Part shown: positions 29,059-38,008 of the stretch, piece by piece | Layout: every line of letters begins with the position of its first letter | Numbering within the stretch: the stretch's first letter is position 1 | From: Actinomycetes bacterium | GTDB taxonomy: Bacteria > Actinomycetota > Actinomycetes > Actinomycetales > Cellulomonadaceae | DNA length: 40,672 nt | Reading direction: 5' to 3' | Assembly: GCA_023432565.1 (NCBI GenBank) | Contig: JAEYUL010000008.1 | Coordinates: 1-40,672 of the forward strand | Position numbers and translations under genes: made by a program | Notes under the pieces: model-generated | Told to the model about the DNA's origin: nothing | Seen by the model: only the letters and a program-made list of their open reading frames with translations | Database searches by the model: none

Positions 29059-29167
29059 GCGTCTCCCTCGGGCATAGGTCGGGGCCCCTTCGCCCATTGG
29101 TAGTGCACCAAGGGCACTTCCGCACGTCAGGGGCGGATGGCGGCAACCCGTGGACGGCGCGACCCAC

Positions 29168-29173
29168 TACCCT
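29168..29173 (+). promoter_or_regulatory. candidate -10 box (TACCCT) for the DUF4870 gene
   Basis: TACCCT fits TANNNT and lies 47 bp before GTG 29221, in the divergent region. No convincing -35 is seen. Confidence 0.35.
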
Positions 29174-29220
29174 GCCACCTGGCACGACTCGAGTGCCGAC
29201 CACTACAGGAGGGAACCACC

Positions 29221-29622
29221 GTGAGCACGACGCCCCCGAACGGCGGCCAGGGCTGGGACGCGGCACCCCCGCCCCCCGCGTACAACGCGCCGCAGCCGCT
29301 GCGACCGGACGAGGAGAAGACCTGGGCGATCCTGTCCCACCTCCTGCCGTTCCTGTTCTCGTTCCTCGCCCCGCTGGTGATCTGGCTGGTGTTCAAGGGC
29401 CGCGGCGCGTACCTCGAGAACCAGGCCAAGGAGTCGCTCAACTTCCAGCTCACGCTGCTGATCGTCTCGATCGTCGGCGCCATCCTGACGCTCGTGATCG
29501 TGGGCGTCTTCGTCCTCATCGCGGCCGGCATCGGCGCGGTCGTCCTGCAGATCATGGCCGCCGTGGCCGCCAGCAAGTTCGAGTGGTACCGCTACCCGGT
29601 CTCGATCCGCTTCATCAAGTAG
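29221..29622 (+). CDS. DUF4870 small membrane protein
   Basis: The 133-residue protein starts at GTG 29221, 7 bases after GGAGGG at 29208-29213. A short Pro-rich N-terminus is followed by PDEEKTWAILSHLLPF, the DUF4870 opening, then a first membrane helix and FKGRGAYLENQAKESLNFQ. Two further helices (about 77-115) and YPVSIRFIK complete the family pattern. The function is unknown. Two strong hairpins follow, so it is probably monocistronic. Confidence 0.92.
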   Translation: MSTTPPNGGQGWDAAPPPPAYNAPQPLRPDEEKTWAILSHLLPFLFSFLAPLVIWLVFKGRGAYLENQAKESLNFQLTLLIVSIVGAILTLVIVGVFVLIAAGIGAVVLQIMAAVAASKFEWYRYPVSIRFIK

Positions 29623-29638
29623 CACCGCTCACCGCGGA

Positions 29639-29676
29639 GCGCTCCGTCCAGGCGACGCCTGGTGGTCGCGGAGCGC
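29639..29676 (+). terminator. hairpin after the DUF4870 gene
   Basis: gcgctccg (29639-29646) pairs with cggagcgc (29669-29676). The interior ccaggc-gac-gcctgg adds 6 bp. It starts 17 bp after the stop codon. Confidence 0.65.
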
Positions 29677-29695
29677 GCTGCCCGTCGGTCAGCAC

Positions 29696-29741
29696 GGGGC
29701 CGCGGCGAGGTCCGAGAAGTCGGAGCCCTCGCCGCGGCCCC
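29696..29741. terminator. 14-bp perfect-stem bidirectional hairpin before hemW end
   Basis: ggggccgcggcgag (29696-29709) pairs perfectly with ctcgccgcggcccc (29728-29741). The loop contains a further 5-bp tccga/tcgga stem. It lies 15 bp past the end of hemW on the minus strand and likely ends transcription from both sides. Confidence 0.8.
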
Positions 29742-29756
29742 GTCGCCGTGCGGGCC

Positions 29757-30995
29757 TCAGGCGCCGAAGCCCGCCAGCGTGCGCACGACGAGGTCGGCGA
29801 GCAGTCGTCCACGGCGCGTGAGCACGAGCCGGCGCCCGGTCAGCAGCGCGCGACCGTCGACGAGGCCGTCCGCGACGAGCGCCGCGACGCGGGGCCGCTC
29901 GTCGCGGGTCAGCTCCTGCACCGGCATCCCCTCGGCGAGCCGGACGTGCAGCATCAGCCGCTCGAGCGCGGCGGCCTCGCCGTCGACCACCTCACGTCCC
30001 GCTGCCGGGCTGAGCCCCGCCTCGAGCCGCGAGGCGTAGGCGCGAGGGTGCTTGACGTTCCACCAGCGCACGCCGCCGACGTGCGAGTGGGCGCCCGGGC
30101 CGATCCCCCACCAGTCGTCGCCGCGCCAGTACGCCAGGTTGTGCCGGCACGCGTGCTGCGCGCCTCGCGCCCAGTTCGAGACCTCGTACCAGCCCAGGCC
30201 GGCCTCGGTCAGCAGGTCGTCGGCGAGCTCGTACTTGGTCGCCTGGTCGTCGGCGTCCGGCAGGACGAGCTCGCCCCGGCGCACCTGCACGGCCATGCGG
30301 GTGCCCTCCTCGACGACGAGCGCGTACGCCGAGACGTGGTCGACGCCCGTGGCCAGGGCAGCCTCCACCGAGGTCCGCCAGTCCTCCAGCGACTCCCCCG
30401 GCGTGCCGTAGATGAGGTCGAGCGAGACGTCGAGCCCCGCGTCACGCGCCCACCGCACGACGTCAGGGATGCGTGCCGGGTCGTGCGTGCGCTCGAGCGT
30501 GCGCAGCACGTGCGGCACGGCGGACTGCATCCCGAACGAGACCCGGGTGAACCCACCGGCCGCGAGCGTCGCGAGCGACTGCGGCGTCACCGAGTCCGGG
30601 TTCGCCTCGGTGGTCACCTCGGCCCCGTCGGCCAGCCCCCAGGTGTCCTCGATCGCACGGAGCATCCCGACGAGGTCGTCGGCCGGGAGCACGGTCGGCG
30701 TGCCACCGCCCACGAACACGGTGGACACCTCGCGCCGGGGCAGCGCGGCGTCGGTCAGCACGCGCGCCGCGAGGTCCACCTCGCGCCGAGCGGTCTGCGC
30801 GTACGACGCCTGGCTCGCCCCGCCGCCGAGCTCGACCGCGGTGTACGTGTTGAAGTCGCAGTAGCCGCAGCGGACCGTGCAGAACGGGACGTGCAGGTAG
30901 ACGCCGAACGCACGCTCGTCGGCCCCGTGGACCACCGACGGCGGCAGGGCGCCGTCCGCGGGTGCCTCGTCGCCGTCGGGAAGAGCAGGGCTCAC
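29757..30995 (-). CDS. hemW: radical SAM heme chaperone HemW
   Basis: The 412-residue protein has the radical SAM cluster motif VPFCTVRCGYCDF (C-x3-C-x2-C, about residues 35-48). VGGGTPTVLP (about 95) and the HemW-specific HNLAYW followed by GIGPGAHSH are also present. The HemW family was long annotated as oxygen-independent coproporphyrinogen oxidase but binds and delivers heme. GTG 30995 lies 25 bp after lepA, so the two are co-transcribed. The lepA-hemW pairing is widely conserved. Confidence 0.95.
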   Translation of the reverse strand: MSPALPDGDEAPADGALPPSVVHGADERAFGVYLHVPFCTVRCGYCDFNTYTAVELGGGASQASYAQTARREVDLAARVLTDAALPRREVSTVFVGGGTPTVLPADDLVGMLRAIEDTWGLADGAEVTTEANPDSVTPQSLATLAAGGFTRVSFGMQSAVPHVLRTLERTHDPARIPDVVRWARDAGLDVSLDLIYGTPGESLEDWRTSVEAALATGVDHVSAYALVVEEGTRMAVQVRRGELVLPDADDQATKYELADDLLTEAGLGWYEVSNWARGAQHACRHNLAYWRGDDWWGIGPGAHSHVGGVRWWNVKHPRAYASRLEAGLSPAAGREVVDGEAAALERLMLHVRLAEGMPVQELTRDERPRVAALVADGLVDGRALLTGRRLVLTRRGRLLADLVVRTLAGFGA

Positions 30996-31020
30996 GCTGA
31001 CGCACCCTCGAGCAGGGACG

Positions 31021-32907
31021 TCACTTCTTCTTGGCGTCCTTCGGTGCGGCGGCGTCCGAGGAGAGCGCAGCGATGAAGGCCTCCTGCGGCACGTCGACCC
31101 GGCCGATCGTCTTCATGCGCTTCTTGCCCTCCTTCTGCTTCTCGAGGAGCTTGCGCTTGCGGGAGATGTCACCGCCGTAGCACTTGGCCAGGACGTCCTT
31201 GCGGATCGCGCGGATCGTCTCGCGCGCGATCACCCGCGAGCCGATCGCGGCCTGGATCGGCACCTCGAACTGCTGGCGCGGGATCAGGTCCTTGAGCTTG
31301 GCCGTCATCATGACGCCGTAGGCGTAGGCCTTGTCCTTGTGCACGATGGCCGAGAACGCGTCGACCTGCTCGCCCTGCAGCAGGATGTCGACCTTGACCA
31401 GGTCGGCGACCTGCTCGCCGGTCGGCTCGTAGTCCAGGCTCGCGTAGCCGCGCGTGCGGGACTTGAGCTGGTCGAAGAAGTCGAACACGATCTCGGCCAG
31501 CGGGAGCGTGTAGCGCATCTCGACGCGGTCCTCGGACAGGTAGTCCATCCCCTGCAGGTCGCCGCGCTTGGACTGACAGAGCTCCATGATCGCGCCGATG
31601 AACTCGGCCGGCGCCAGGATCGTCGCCTTGACGACGGGCTCACGCACCTCGCGGATCTTGCCGCCCGGGAACTCCGAGGGGTTGGTCACGTGGACCTCGG
31701 TGCGGTCCTCGAGCACGACGTCGTAGACGACGTTCGGCGCGGTCGAGATCAGGTCGAGGTCGAACTCGCGCTCGAGACGCTCACGGATGATCTCCAGGTG
31801 CAGCAGGCCCAGGAAGCCGACGCGGAAGCCGAACCCGAGCGCGACCGACGTCTCGGGCTCGTAGTTGAGCGCGGCGTCGTTGAGCTTGAGCTTGTCGAGC
31901 GCGTCACGCAGGGCCGGGTAGTCCGACCCGTCGATCGGGTACAGGCCCGAGAACACCATCGGCTTGGGGTCCGAGTAGCCGCCGAGGGGCTCGTCGGCCG
32001 GCTTGCTCGCGTTGGTGACCGTGTCGCCGACCTTCGACTGCCGCACGTCCTTCACACCCGTGATGAGGTACCCGACCTCGCCGACGCCGAGGCCCTTGGT
32101 GGGCACGGGCTCGGGGCTGATGACGCCGATCTCCAGGAGCTCGTGCGTGGCCTTGGTCGACATCATCGCGATGCGCTCACGCGGGTTGAGGTTGCCGTCC
32201 ACCACGCGCACGTACGTCACGACGCCGCGGTAGGTGTCGTAGACCGAGTCGAAGATCATGGCGCGCGCCGGCGCGTCCGCGTCGCCCACGGGCGGCGGCA
32301 CCAGCTCGACGATCCGGTCCAGCAGGGCCTCCACGCCCAGACCCGTCTTGCCCGAGACCTTCATGACGTCAGCCGGGTCACCACCCACGAGACCGGCGAG
32401 CTCCTCCGCATACTTCTCCGGCTGCGCGGCGGGCAGGTCGATCTTGTTCAGCACGGGGATGACCTGCAGGTCGTTCTCGAGCGCGAGGTACAGGTTCGCG
32501 AGCGTCTGGGCCTCGATGCCCTGGGCCGCGTCGACGAGCAGCACGGCACCCTCGCACGCCGCGAGCGAGCGCGACACCTCGTAGGTGAAGTCCACGTGAC
32601 CGGGCGTGTCGATCATGTTGAGCGCGTACGCGGTGCTCTGCCCGTCCGGGCCCGTGACCGCCCACGGCATGCGCACGGCCTGCGACTTGATCGTGATGCC
32701 GCGCTCGCGCTCGATGTCCATGCGGTCGAGGTACTGAGCCCGCATGGCGCGCGCCTCGACGACGCCCGTGAGCTGCAGCATGCGGTCCGCCAGCGTCGAC
32801 TTCCCGTGGTCGATGTGGGCGATGATGCAGAAGTTGCGCAGGAGCTCGGGCGCGGTCGCGGCAGGGCGGATGCTCGCTGCGGCTGCGGCACTCGGGATCG
32901 GGGACAC
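31021..32907 (-). CDS. lepA: elongation factor 4 (LepA)
   Basis: The 628-residue translational GTPase has G1 AHIDHGKST (about residue 31-39), G3 DTPGHVD, G4 NKIDLP, a domain II and EF-G-like domains. The LepA-specific C-terminal domain follows, with CYGGDISRKRKLLEKQKEGKKRMK. It acts on stalled or initiating ribosomes. The N-terminus has about 25 Ala-rich extra residues before LLRNFCIIAHIDHG, common in Actinobacteria. GTG 32907 is used as start. It is divergent from the isomerase-like gene. Confidence 0.97.
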   Translation of the reverse strand: MSPIPSAAAAASIRPAATAPELLRNFCIIAHIDHGKSTLADRMLQLTGVVEARAMRAQYLDRMDIERERGITIKSQAVRMPWAVTGPDGQSTAYALNMIDTPGHVDFTYEVSRSLAACEGAVLLVDAAQGIEAQTLANLYLALENDLQVIPVLNKIDLPAAQPEKYAEELAGLVGGDPADVMKVSGKTGLGVEALLDRIVELVPPPVGDADAPARAMIFDSVYDTYRGVVTYVRVVDGNLNPRERIAMMSTKATHELLEIGVISPEPVPTKGLGVGEVGYLITGVKDVRQSKVGDTVTNASKPADEPLGGYSDPKPMVFSGLYPIDGSDYPALRDALDKLKLNDAALNYEPETSVALGFGFRVGFLGLLHLEIIRERLEREFDLDLISTAPNVVYDVVLEDRTEVHVTNPSEFPGGKIREVREPVVKATILAPAEFIGAIMELCQSKRGDLQGMDYLSEDRVEMRYTLPLAEIVFDFFDQLKSRTRGYASLDYEPTGEQVADLVKVDILLQGEQVDAFSAIVHKDKAYAYGVMMTAKLKDLIPRQQFEVPIQAAIGSRVIARETIRAIRKDVLAKCYGGDISRKRKLLEKQKEGKKRMKTIGRVDVPQEAFIAALSSDAAAPKDAKKK

Positions 32908-33028
32908 GCGGTGGGTGCTCCGGTTCTGGCTCTCGTCCGGGTGGACTGTGACTGACGTGGCAGGACTTCGACGACTGTCGGTCGGGCGGGACCTTCTCGA
33001 TCACGACGCGCGACGCCACCATGGTCCC

Positions 33029-33727
33029 ATGTCGCCGGCCCGCTCCGAGTCGCAGCTCGACCACCTCACCGCCCTGCGCCGCGCCCAGGACGACTTCCTC
33101 GGCTCCATCGGCGAGGTCGCCCCCGACACGCCGATCCCCTGGTGCGGGCGCTGGCGCGTGCGTCACCTCGTCGTGCACCTGGGCCGGATCCACCACTGGG
33201 CCGCGGGCCAGGCCGCCAAGCGCCAGGAGACGCCGCTCGGGCGGGGGCCGTTCGTCCTCGACGAGTTCTACGCGGCGCAGGCCCTGGAGCTGCGCGAGAC
33301 GCTGGAACGGCTCGGCGACACCGAGGGCTGGACGCTCGTGGGGAACGGCCCGGCGTCGTGGTGGCGCCGTCGCCAGCTGCACGAGACGGCCGTGCACCTG
33401 TGGGACCTGCGCGCCAGCAGCGGCCTGCCGGTGGACGACGACCCGGGCCTGTGGGCCGACACCGTCGACGAGGTCGTCACGGTCATGCAGCCGCGCCAGC
33501 AGGCGATGGGCCGGATGGCGCCGCTGCCCGCACCGGTGCGTCTCGTCGCCACCGACGCACCGGCGCAGTGGCTGCTCGGCGGCAGCGGGACCCCACGCGT
33601 CACCGTCGAGGCGTCCGCGCAGGACCTCGCACTGCTCGTCTGGGGCCGACGCACCCCCGCCGACGTGCGGGTCGTGGGGGACGCGAGCGCGCTCGACGAG
33701 GCGTTGGCGGCGCGGCTGACGCCGTGA
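33029..33727 (+). CDS. maleylpyruvate isomerase-like mycothiol-dependent enzyme (DinB/MDMPI fold)
   Basis: The 232-residue protein starts at ATG 33029 with a weak ribosome binding site. The N-terminal four-helix DinB_2/MDMPI domain has W-R-V-R-H-L-V-V-H-L-G (about 49) and R-x-L-H-E-T-A-V-H-L-W-D (about 115-127), giving the metal-binding His/Glu/His set. A C-terminal SCP2-like domain (about 165-230) follows. Relatives use mycothiol as cofactor, in keeping with an actinobacterium. The true substrate is unknown. A 6-bp hairpin (cggccc/gggccg, 33735-33752) right after it may be a weak terminator. Confidence 0.85.
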   Translation: MSPARSESQLDHLTALRRAQDDFLGSIGEVAPDTPIPWCGRWRVRHLVVHLGRIHHWAAGQAAKRQETPLGRGPFVLDEFYAAQALELRETLERLGDTEGWTLVGNGPASWWRRRQLHETAVHLWDLRASSGLPVDDDPGLWADTVDEVVTVMQPRQQAMGRMAPLPAPVRLVATDAPAQWLLGGSGTPRVTVEASAQDLALLVWGRRTPADVRVVGDASALDEALAARLTP

Positions 33728-33753
33728 GGACGAGCGGCCCAGTTGCGGGCCGA

Positions 33754-33769
33754 TGTGACCTCGGTCACA
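33754..33769 (+). promoter_or_regulatory. perfect CRP/GlxR-type palindrome upstream of the dodecin gene
   Basis: TGTGACCTCGGTCACA matches the CRP/GlxR consensus TGTGA-N6-TCACA exactly and is a complete dyad apart from the central two bases. It ends 61 bp before the dodecin start, a position compatible with a cAMP-receptor-type regulator acting on that gene. Confidence 0.75.
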
Positions 33770-33830
33770 GTCGAAGAGCTGTGAGCGCTCAGCCGCAGCG
33801 GCGCCCGCCCCGACCACCGGAGGTCATGCC

Positions 33831-34034
33831 ATGTCGTCCGTCGCACGTATCACCACCATCAGCGCCCGGTCCGAGACGAGCTTCGACGACGCAGTGCGCG
33901 TCGGCGTCGAGCGTGCGTCCGCCACGCTGCGTCACGTCTCCGGCGCGTGGGTCAAGGACCTGAAGGTCGACGTCGCCGACGGTGCGATCACCGGCTACCA
34001 GGTCGTGCTCGAGGTCACGTTCGTCCTGGAGTGA
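33831..34034 (+). CDS. dodecin family flavin-binding protein
   Basis: The 67-residue protein has standard dodecin length and one beta-alpha-beta-beta pattern. The family motif is SFDDAVRVGVERASATLRHVSG split with WVKDL and VTFVLE at the end. Dodecins form dodecameric shells that store or buffer flavins (or CoA in actinobacteria). ATG 33831 follows GGAGG at about 33820-33824. The gene stands alone between the isomerase-like gene and a convergent operon, with a CRP/GlxR-type site upstream. Confidence 0.93.
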   Translation: MSSVARITTISARSETSFDDAVRVGVERASATLRHVSGAWVKDLKVDVADGAITGYQVVLEVTFVLE

Positions 34035-34133
34035 CCGGCCCCGCGCCGACACCGCCCGCGTGATCGACGCTCACCGCCACCGAAGCGGGCACCCGCGCAG
34101 CCGGCGACGCACCCACCTGCGGACAACGTCCGG

Positions 34134-34574
34134 TCAGCGGGCGTCGCCCTTCTCGCGCTCCCACCCGGCGACCCAGGGACCGATCCGCACGGCGGCGCCC
34201 CCGCGCGCGAGCCGGGCGGCCGCCCCCGTCAGCGCGCGGGCGACGCGCTTGCCCGCACCGAGCTCACCGGCCCCGGTGACGCACGTGACGGCCACCGTGG
34301 AGCCGCCGGGCGCGTCGTCCAGCACGCGCACCTGCACCTCGACGCGCGCGAGCGCGGTCATCAGCGGGAGCTGGACGATCTCCGAGACCAGGTAGCCCCC
34401 CGTCATGCCACGCACCGCGTCGAGACCGCCGGGGACCCGGTGCACGCGCAGGCCGCACGCCGCGCTCGCGCCCGCGATCGAGTCGAGCACCGCTGCCGCA
34501 CCCACGTCTGCGTGCACCACGCACTGCGGCTGGTCCGATCGCCGCGCACCCCACGGCTCGACGCGCGTGCTCAT
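34134..34574 (-). CDS. unknown 146-residue protein, last gene of the ATP-grasp/WXG operon
   Basis: The start ATG 34574 overlaps the previous stop as ATGA. I do not recognise a family. The protein has no signal peptide or membrane helix. It appears alpha/beta, with a central strand-rich part (MTALARVEVQVRVLDD... and STVAVTCVTG) and a C-terminal basic helix rich in Ala/Arg. Its fixed overlap with the helical gene before it suggests a shared complex, for example a chaperone or partner of the WXG-like protein. That role is inferred from position only. Confidence 0.75.
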   Translation of the reverse strand: MSTRVEPWGARRSDQPQCVVHADVGAAAVLDSIAGASAACGLRVHRVPGGLDAVRGMTGGYLVSEIVQLPLMTALARVEVQVRVLDDAPGGSTVAVTCVTGAGELGAGKRVARALTGAAARLARGGAAVRIGPWVAGWEREKGDAR

Positions 34575-34984
34575 GCCGGCCCACCGGCCGGACGTCGAGC
34601 CGCCCGCACCAGGTCCTGGATCTGCTCGATCTCCTCGCGCAGACGCGAGCCCTCGTCGCCGGGCACCGTGGCCGCCGCGCGGAGCTGCGCGCGGGCCGCC
34701 TCGCGGATCGCCGCAGCCTCGCGCGACGTGTCCTGACCTCCGAGGACCGCCTCGAGCGTCGTCTGGCCTGCGTCGATCCGGACCTGGACACGCTGCCAGT
34801 GCGGGCCGAGCTCGCCTCGGCGCGCCGCCTCCTCGCGACGCGAGGGCGGGTCCTGCGCCGCGCGCTCGTCGGCGGCACGGACGACCTGGTCGAGCGCCGC
34901 GTTGGCCTGCTCGACGCGAGCGAACGCAGCGGCCATGCGCTCGCCGGGCGTCAGTCCGTCGGTACCCCGCGGTCCGGCGCTCAC
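34571..34984 (-). CDS. small helical (coiled-coil-like) protein of the WXG module
   Basis: The 137-residue protein starts at GTG 34984, overlapping the WXG-like gene as GTGA. It is almost entirely charged helix (GERMAAAFARVEQANAALDQ, then EIEQIQDLVRAARR at the end) with no membrane segment or Cys. No family is recognised. Size and helical character resemble partners of type VII secretion substrates, but the WxG tripeptide is absent. Confidence 0.75.
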   Translation of the reverse strand: MSAGPRGTDGLTPGERMAAAFARVEQANAALDQVVRAADERAAQDPPSRREEAARRGELGPHWQRVQVRIDAGQTTLEAVLGGQDTSREAAAIREAARAQLRAAATVPGDEGSRLREEIEQIQDLVRAARRPAGGPA

Positions 34985-36246
34985 GAGACCGCCGCCCCGG
35001 CGCGGCGGAACACGCCCTCCGCGAGGTCCTCGATGATCGCCAGACCCGCCACGGCCTGAGCCTGGGCGTCGGCGAACGACGCGATGGCGTCGAACAGCGA
35101 GTCGATGAGGTTGCACACCAGGCGCACGATGCTGAAGATCGACTCGATCTTCCAGTAGGCGGTCGCGAGCAGGACGCCCCACCCGACACCCGGCACGGCC
35201 AGCTCCGCAGCGATCTCGATCAGCAGCTGCGAGAGCTTGCGCAGCCCGTAGCCGATGCCCGCGCACACGCCCTTGATGAGCAACCCCACGGCTCCCATCG
35301 CGGTGGCGACGGCGTCGAACAGCGGAGCGACCTTCAGCAGACCCGCGGCGATCGCGGCCATCGACCCGCGGAACGCGTCGGCGGCTGCTCCCGACCAGCC
35401 GGTGACCGTGGTCGAGACGAGGTGCGCGTGGTTCTGCGCGACGGCCTGCAGCGCGCCGCTGACGTTCGTCCACGCCTGCGCCGCCTTCTCGACCCCCCGC
35501 GGGTCACCCGCGAAGGGCTTGAAGATCAGCTCCTCCAGCATCGAGTACCCGACGAGCTGCTCGAACACCCAGTCCACGCTGCCCAGCAGGAGGCCCGCGC
35601 TCCACCGCAGGTCCTGCATGACGTTCTCGCTCGCCACGGGCGTCACGAGGTACGACTGCGCGTCCACGGACTCGGCGACCGGGCCTCCCGCGCCGCCCCA
35701 GCTCTGGACGTCCCCGAGCAGTCCCCGGGCGCTGTCGATCAGCTCCACGACCGACTGCTGCGTCGAGCCGACCGCCTCCCACGGGTAGGAGTCCGTGCTG
35801 CCCCAGCTCGCCGGCGCGCCGGACTCGGCGGGACCGATCGGCGAGGTGGTCACCGGTGCGGCCGCTCCACCCCAGCCCGCATCGAGGTCGCCGCCGAGCC
35901 GGCGCAGACGCTCGAACGCCGACTCGTCGGCCGTCACGTACGCGGAGAACGTCGTCGAGGCGGTGTACGCCGTCGTGTCGCACACGCGCGCGAGCGTCGA
36001 GGTGACCACCCGTCCCACGCCCAGGGCAGCGTCGGCGTACGGCTGGAGCCCGAGCAGGACCAACCCGAGCGACCCCTGCAACGACCCGTGCGCCTCGAGG
36101 TGCGCGCTCATCGCTCGGCAGTGCTCGCCCTGACGTGCGAGCACCTGCCCGGCACGGTCGATCGTCGTCAGGTCAGTCGTCAGCTCACTCACGTCGCCCC
36201 CGGGGTCGCCGCCTGGTATGTCGTCCTTCGGGGCGGATCGTCTCAC
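34981..36246 (-). CDS. WXG100/EspC-like helical protein, putative type VII-type secreted protein
   Basis: The 421-residue protein starts at GTG 36246, overlapping the transglutaminase stop as GTGA. GTG 36192 (giving VSELTTDL) is an alternative start. The N-terminal about 100 residues form helical hairpins resembling EspC/WXG-type ESX substrates (ending YTASTTFSAYVTADESAFERL). A Gly/Ser/Pro linker follows (about 125-170). A second helical part contains WSGAAADAFRG (about 295-305), a WxG turn between two helices. The C-terminus has hydrophobic helices (about 330-400). No core secretion genes are nearby. I infer a surface or secreted effector or structural protein; confidence in the exact class is modest. 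Confidence 0.75.
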   Translation of the reverse strand: MRRSAPKDDIPGGDPGGDVSELTTDLTTIDRAGQVLARQGEHCRAMSAHLEAHGSLQGSLGLVLLGLQPYADAALGVGRVVTSTLARVCDTTAYTASTTFSAYVTADESAFERLRRLGGDLDAGWGGAAAPVTTSPIGPAESGAPASWGSTDSYPWEAVGSTQQSVVELIDSARGLLGDVQSWGGAGGPVAESVDAQSYLVTPVASENVMQDLRWSAGLLLGSVDWVFEQLVGYSMLEELIFKPFAGDPRGVEKAAQAWTNVSGALQAVAQNHAHLVSTTVTGWSGAAADAFRGSMAAIAAGLLKVAPLFDAVATAMGAVGLLIKGVCAGIGYGLRKLSQLLIEIAAELAVPGVGWGVLLATAYWKIESIFSIVRLVCNLIDSLFDAIASFADAQAQAVAGLAIIEDLAEGVFRRAGAAVS

Positions 36247-37082
36247 GACTCGCGGGTGATGCGGACCTCGACGGCGAGCTCTTGTGTCCCGGCACCTGCG
36301 TAGATGCCCCGCAGAGGGGCCACGTCGTCGTACGAGCGCCCCCGTGCGAGCACCACGTGGTGGGACCCGGCGGGCATGCGGTTCGTCGGGTCGTACGCGA
36401 CCCAGTCACCCACCCACCACTCGACCCACGCGTGCGACTCGCCGGAGACCGTCTCGCCCACCTCGCCGCCGCGGGTGGGGTGCAGGTAGCCCGAGACGTA
36501 GCGCGCCGGGATGCCCAGCGACCGCAGCGCACCGAGCGCGAGGTGCGCGACGTCCTGGCACACGCCGGCCCCGGCCTGCCACGCCTCGGCGGCGGGAGTG
36601 TGCACCGTGGTGGCCCCCGGGATGTACTCGACGCGGTCGCGCAGCGCGCCGCACACGGCGACCGCAGCCTCGCCCGGTTCCAGGCCGACGGCGGCGGCGG
36701 TCGCGAGCTCGGCCACCTCCTGAGGCGGCGCGGTGGTCGCCGTGTCGAAGAGGAACTCGGCCGTCCGGTCGCGCACGTCCGCCGCAGCGAGCCCGTCCCA
36801 GCCCAGCACCGTCCGCGGCGCGGCCGGCTCACCGGTCTCCACGACGTGCTCGGCGGTGATGACCATCGACTCGTGCGGCACCAGGACCTCGAACGCCGTG
36901 ACCGCCGTGCCCCAGTAGTCCCGGTACTCGAACGACCAGGTGTGCGGGTGCACGTCGAGGCGCGAGGAGACCACGGTCTGGCCCGCCTGCGACACGGGCG
37001 TCATGCGGGCCTCGTTGTACGAGGCCTGCACGGGCGCGGCGTACCGGAACGTGGAGGTGTGCACCACGCGCAGCCTGCTCAC
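36243..37082 (-). CDS. transglutaminase-like cysteine protease family protein (catalytic triad intact)
   Basis: The 279-residue protein starts at GTG 37082, overlapping the alpha-E stop as GTGA. It has the N-terminal beta domain (LRVVHTSTFRYAAPV, the usual Bact_transglu_N opening, about 1-100). The transglutaminase core (about 150-245) follows, with GAGVCQDVAHLAL (Cys), SHAWVEWWVG (His) and AYDPTN (Asp). It is cytosolic, with no signal peptide. This family is known next to circularly permuted ATP-grasp and alpha-E genes and is thought to process a peptide or amide product. It contrasts with the inactive homologue at 555-2972. Confidence 0.93.
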   Translation of the reverse strand: MSRLRVVHTSTFRYAAPVQASYNEARMTPVSQAGQTVVSSRLDVHPHTWSFEYRDYWGTAVTAFEVLVPHESMVITAEHVVETGEPAAPRTVLGWDGLAAADVRDRTAEFLFDTATTAPPQEVAELATAAAVGLEPGEAAVAVCGALRDRVEYIPGATTVHTPAAEAWQAGAGVCQDVAHLALGALRSLGIPARYVSGYLHPTRGGEVGETVSGESHAWVEWWVGDWVAYDPTNRMPAGSHHVVLARGRSYDDVAPLRGIYAGAGTQELAVEVRITRES

Positions 37083-38008
37083 AGGTTCTCCCCCAGCCAG
37101 GTGGTCGCCGCCGAGGACGGGAAGTACTTCCCGCGCACGGCGTCGGACGCGGCAGCGCACGCGCGCTGCACCTGCTCCATCTCGTGGGGCAACGCGTCCA
37201 GGATCTCGATCAGCGGCCGGTACTCGAGGTTCGTGCGCACCAGGCCGATGTGCCGACGCGCCTCGTCGACGCTCGCACGGTCCGCCACCGGCTCGAGCGC
37301 GGCGAGGCACGCGTCGGCCTGGTCGAGCGCGTACACGATGGACCGCGGGAAGAGCCGGTCGAGCAGCAGGAACCCAGCGGCACGCTCGTCGGATGCGATG
37401 CCCCGGTACGTGCGCAGAAAGGCCTCGTGCGCACCGCACGAGCGCAGCAGCGTGGTCCAGCCCGGGCCCCCGGTGCCCGCGAGGGCTCGCGTCATGAGCA
37501 GCCTGGCCGTCATGTCCGCGCGCTCGATCGAGCGCCCCAGCACGAGGAACGCCCAGGTGTCGTCGCGCGAGATCGTCGCGTCGATGATCCCCGCGACCAC
37601 CGCGGCGCGTTCGCGAACCCACGTGAAGTACTCGTGCGGTCGCGCGGGACGCATGTGGGACGGCAGCTGGTTCCAGGTCGAGTTCAGGCTCTCCCACAGC
37701 TCGGTCGAGATGACCTCACGCGCTCGGCGGGCGTTCTCTCGGGCCGCGACGAGCGCTCCCGCGATCGACGACGGCGAGAACCGGTCGTAGGCCAGCACGT
37801 CGAGCACCTCGACGCGCCCGATCGCCACGTCCTGGGCCGGGGTCGGCCGGTCCATGACCGACAGCAGCGACCGGCACGCGAGGTCGACCTCGGCCCACGG
37901 GTCCTCCAGCAGGATCTGCAGGTGGACGTCGAGCAGGCGCGCGGTGTCGTCGGAGCGCTCGACGTAGCGGCCGATCCAGAACAGCGACTCGGCGATACGG
38001 CTCAGCAC
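37079..38008 (-). CDS. alpha-E domain-containing protein
   Basis: The 309-residue all-helical protein opens with MLSRIAESLFWIGRYVERSDDTARLLD, the alpha-E family hallmark. It continues with VISTELWESLNSTWNQ and repeated Glu/Arg-bearing helices. Its function is unknown biochemically, but it almost always accompanies circularly permuted ATP-grasp enzymes. GTG 38008 overlaps the ATP-grasp gene end by 7 bp. Confidence 0.95.
   Translation of the reverse strand: MLSRIAESLFWIGRYVERSDDTARLLDVHLQILLEDPWAEVDLACRSLLSVMDRPTPAQDVAIGRVEVLDVLAYDRFSPSSIAGALVAARENARRAREVISTELWESLNSTWNQLPSHMRPARPHEYFTWVRERAAVVAGIIDATISRDDTWAFLVLGRSIERADMTARLLMTRALAGTGGPGWTTLLRSCGAHEAFLRTYRGIASDERAAGFLLLDRLFPRSIVYALDQADACLAALEPVADRASVDEARRHIGLVRTNLEYRPLIEILDALPHEMEQVQRACAAASDAVRGKYFPSSAATTWLGENL

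Noticed and set aside
34134..35189. A single long minus-strand open frame spanning three small-gene regions
   Set aside because: The 4-bp GTGA/ATGA overlaps at 34574 and 34984 and the change of composition show separate genes in different frames. Residues upstream of MSTRVEPW are shadow translation.
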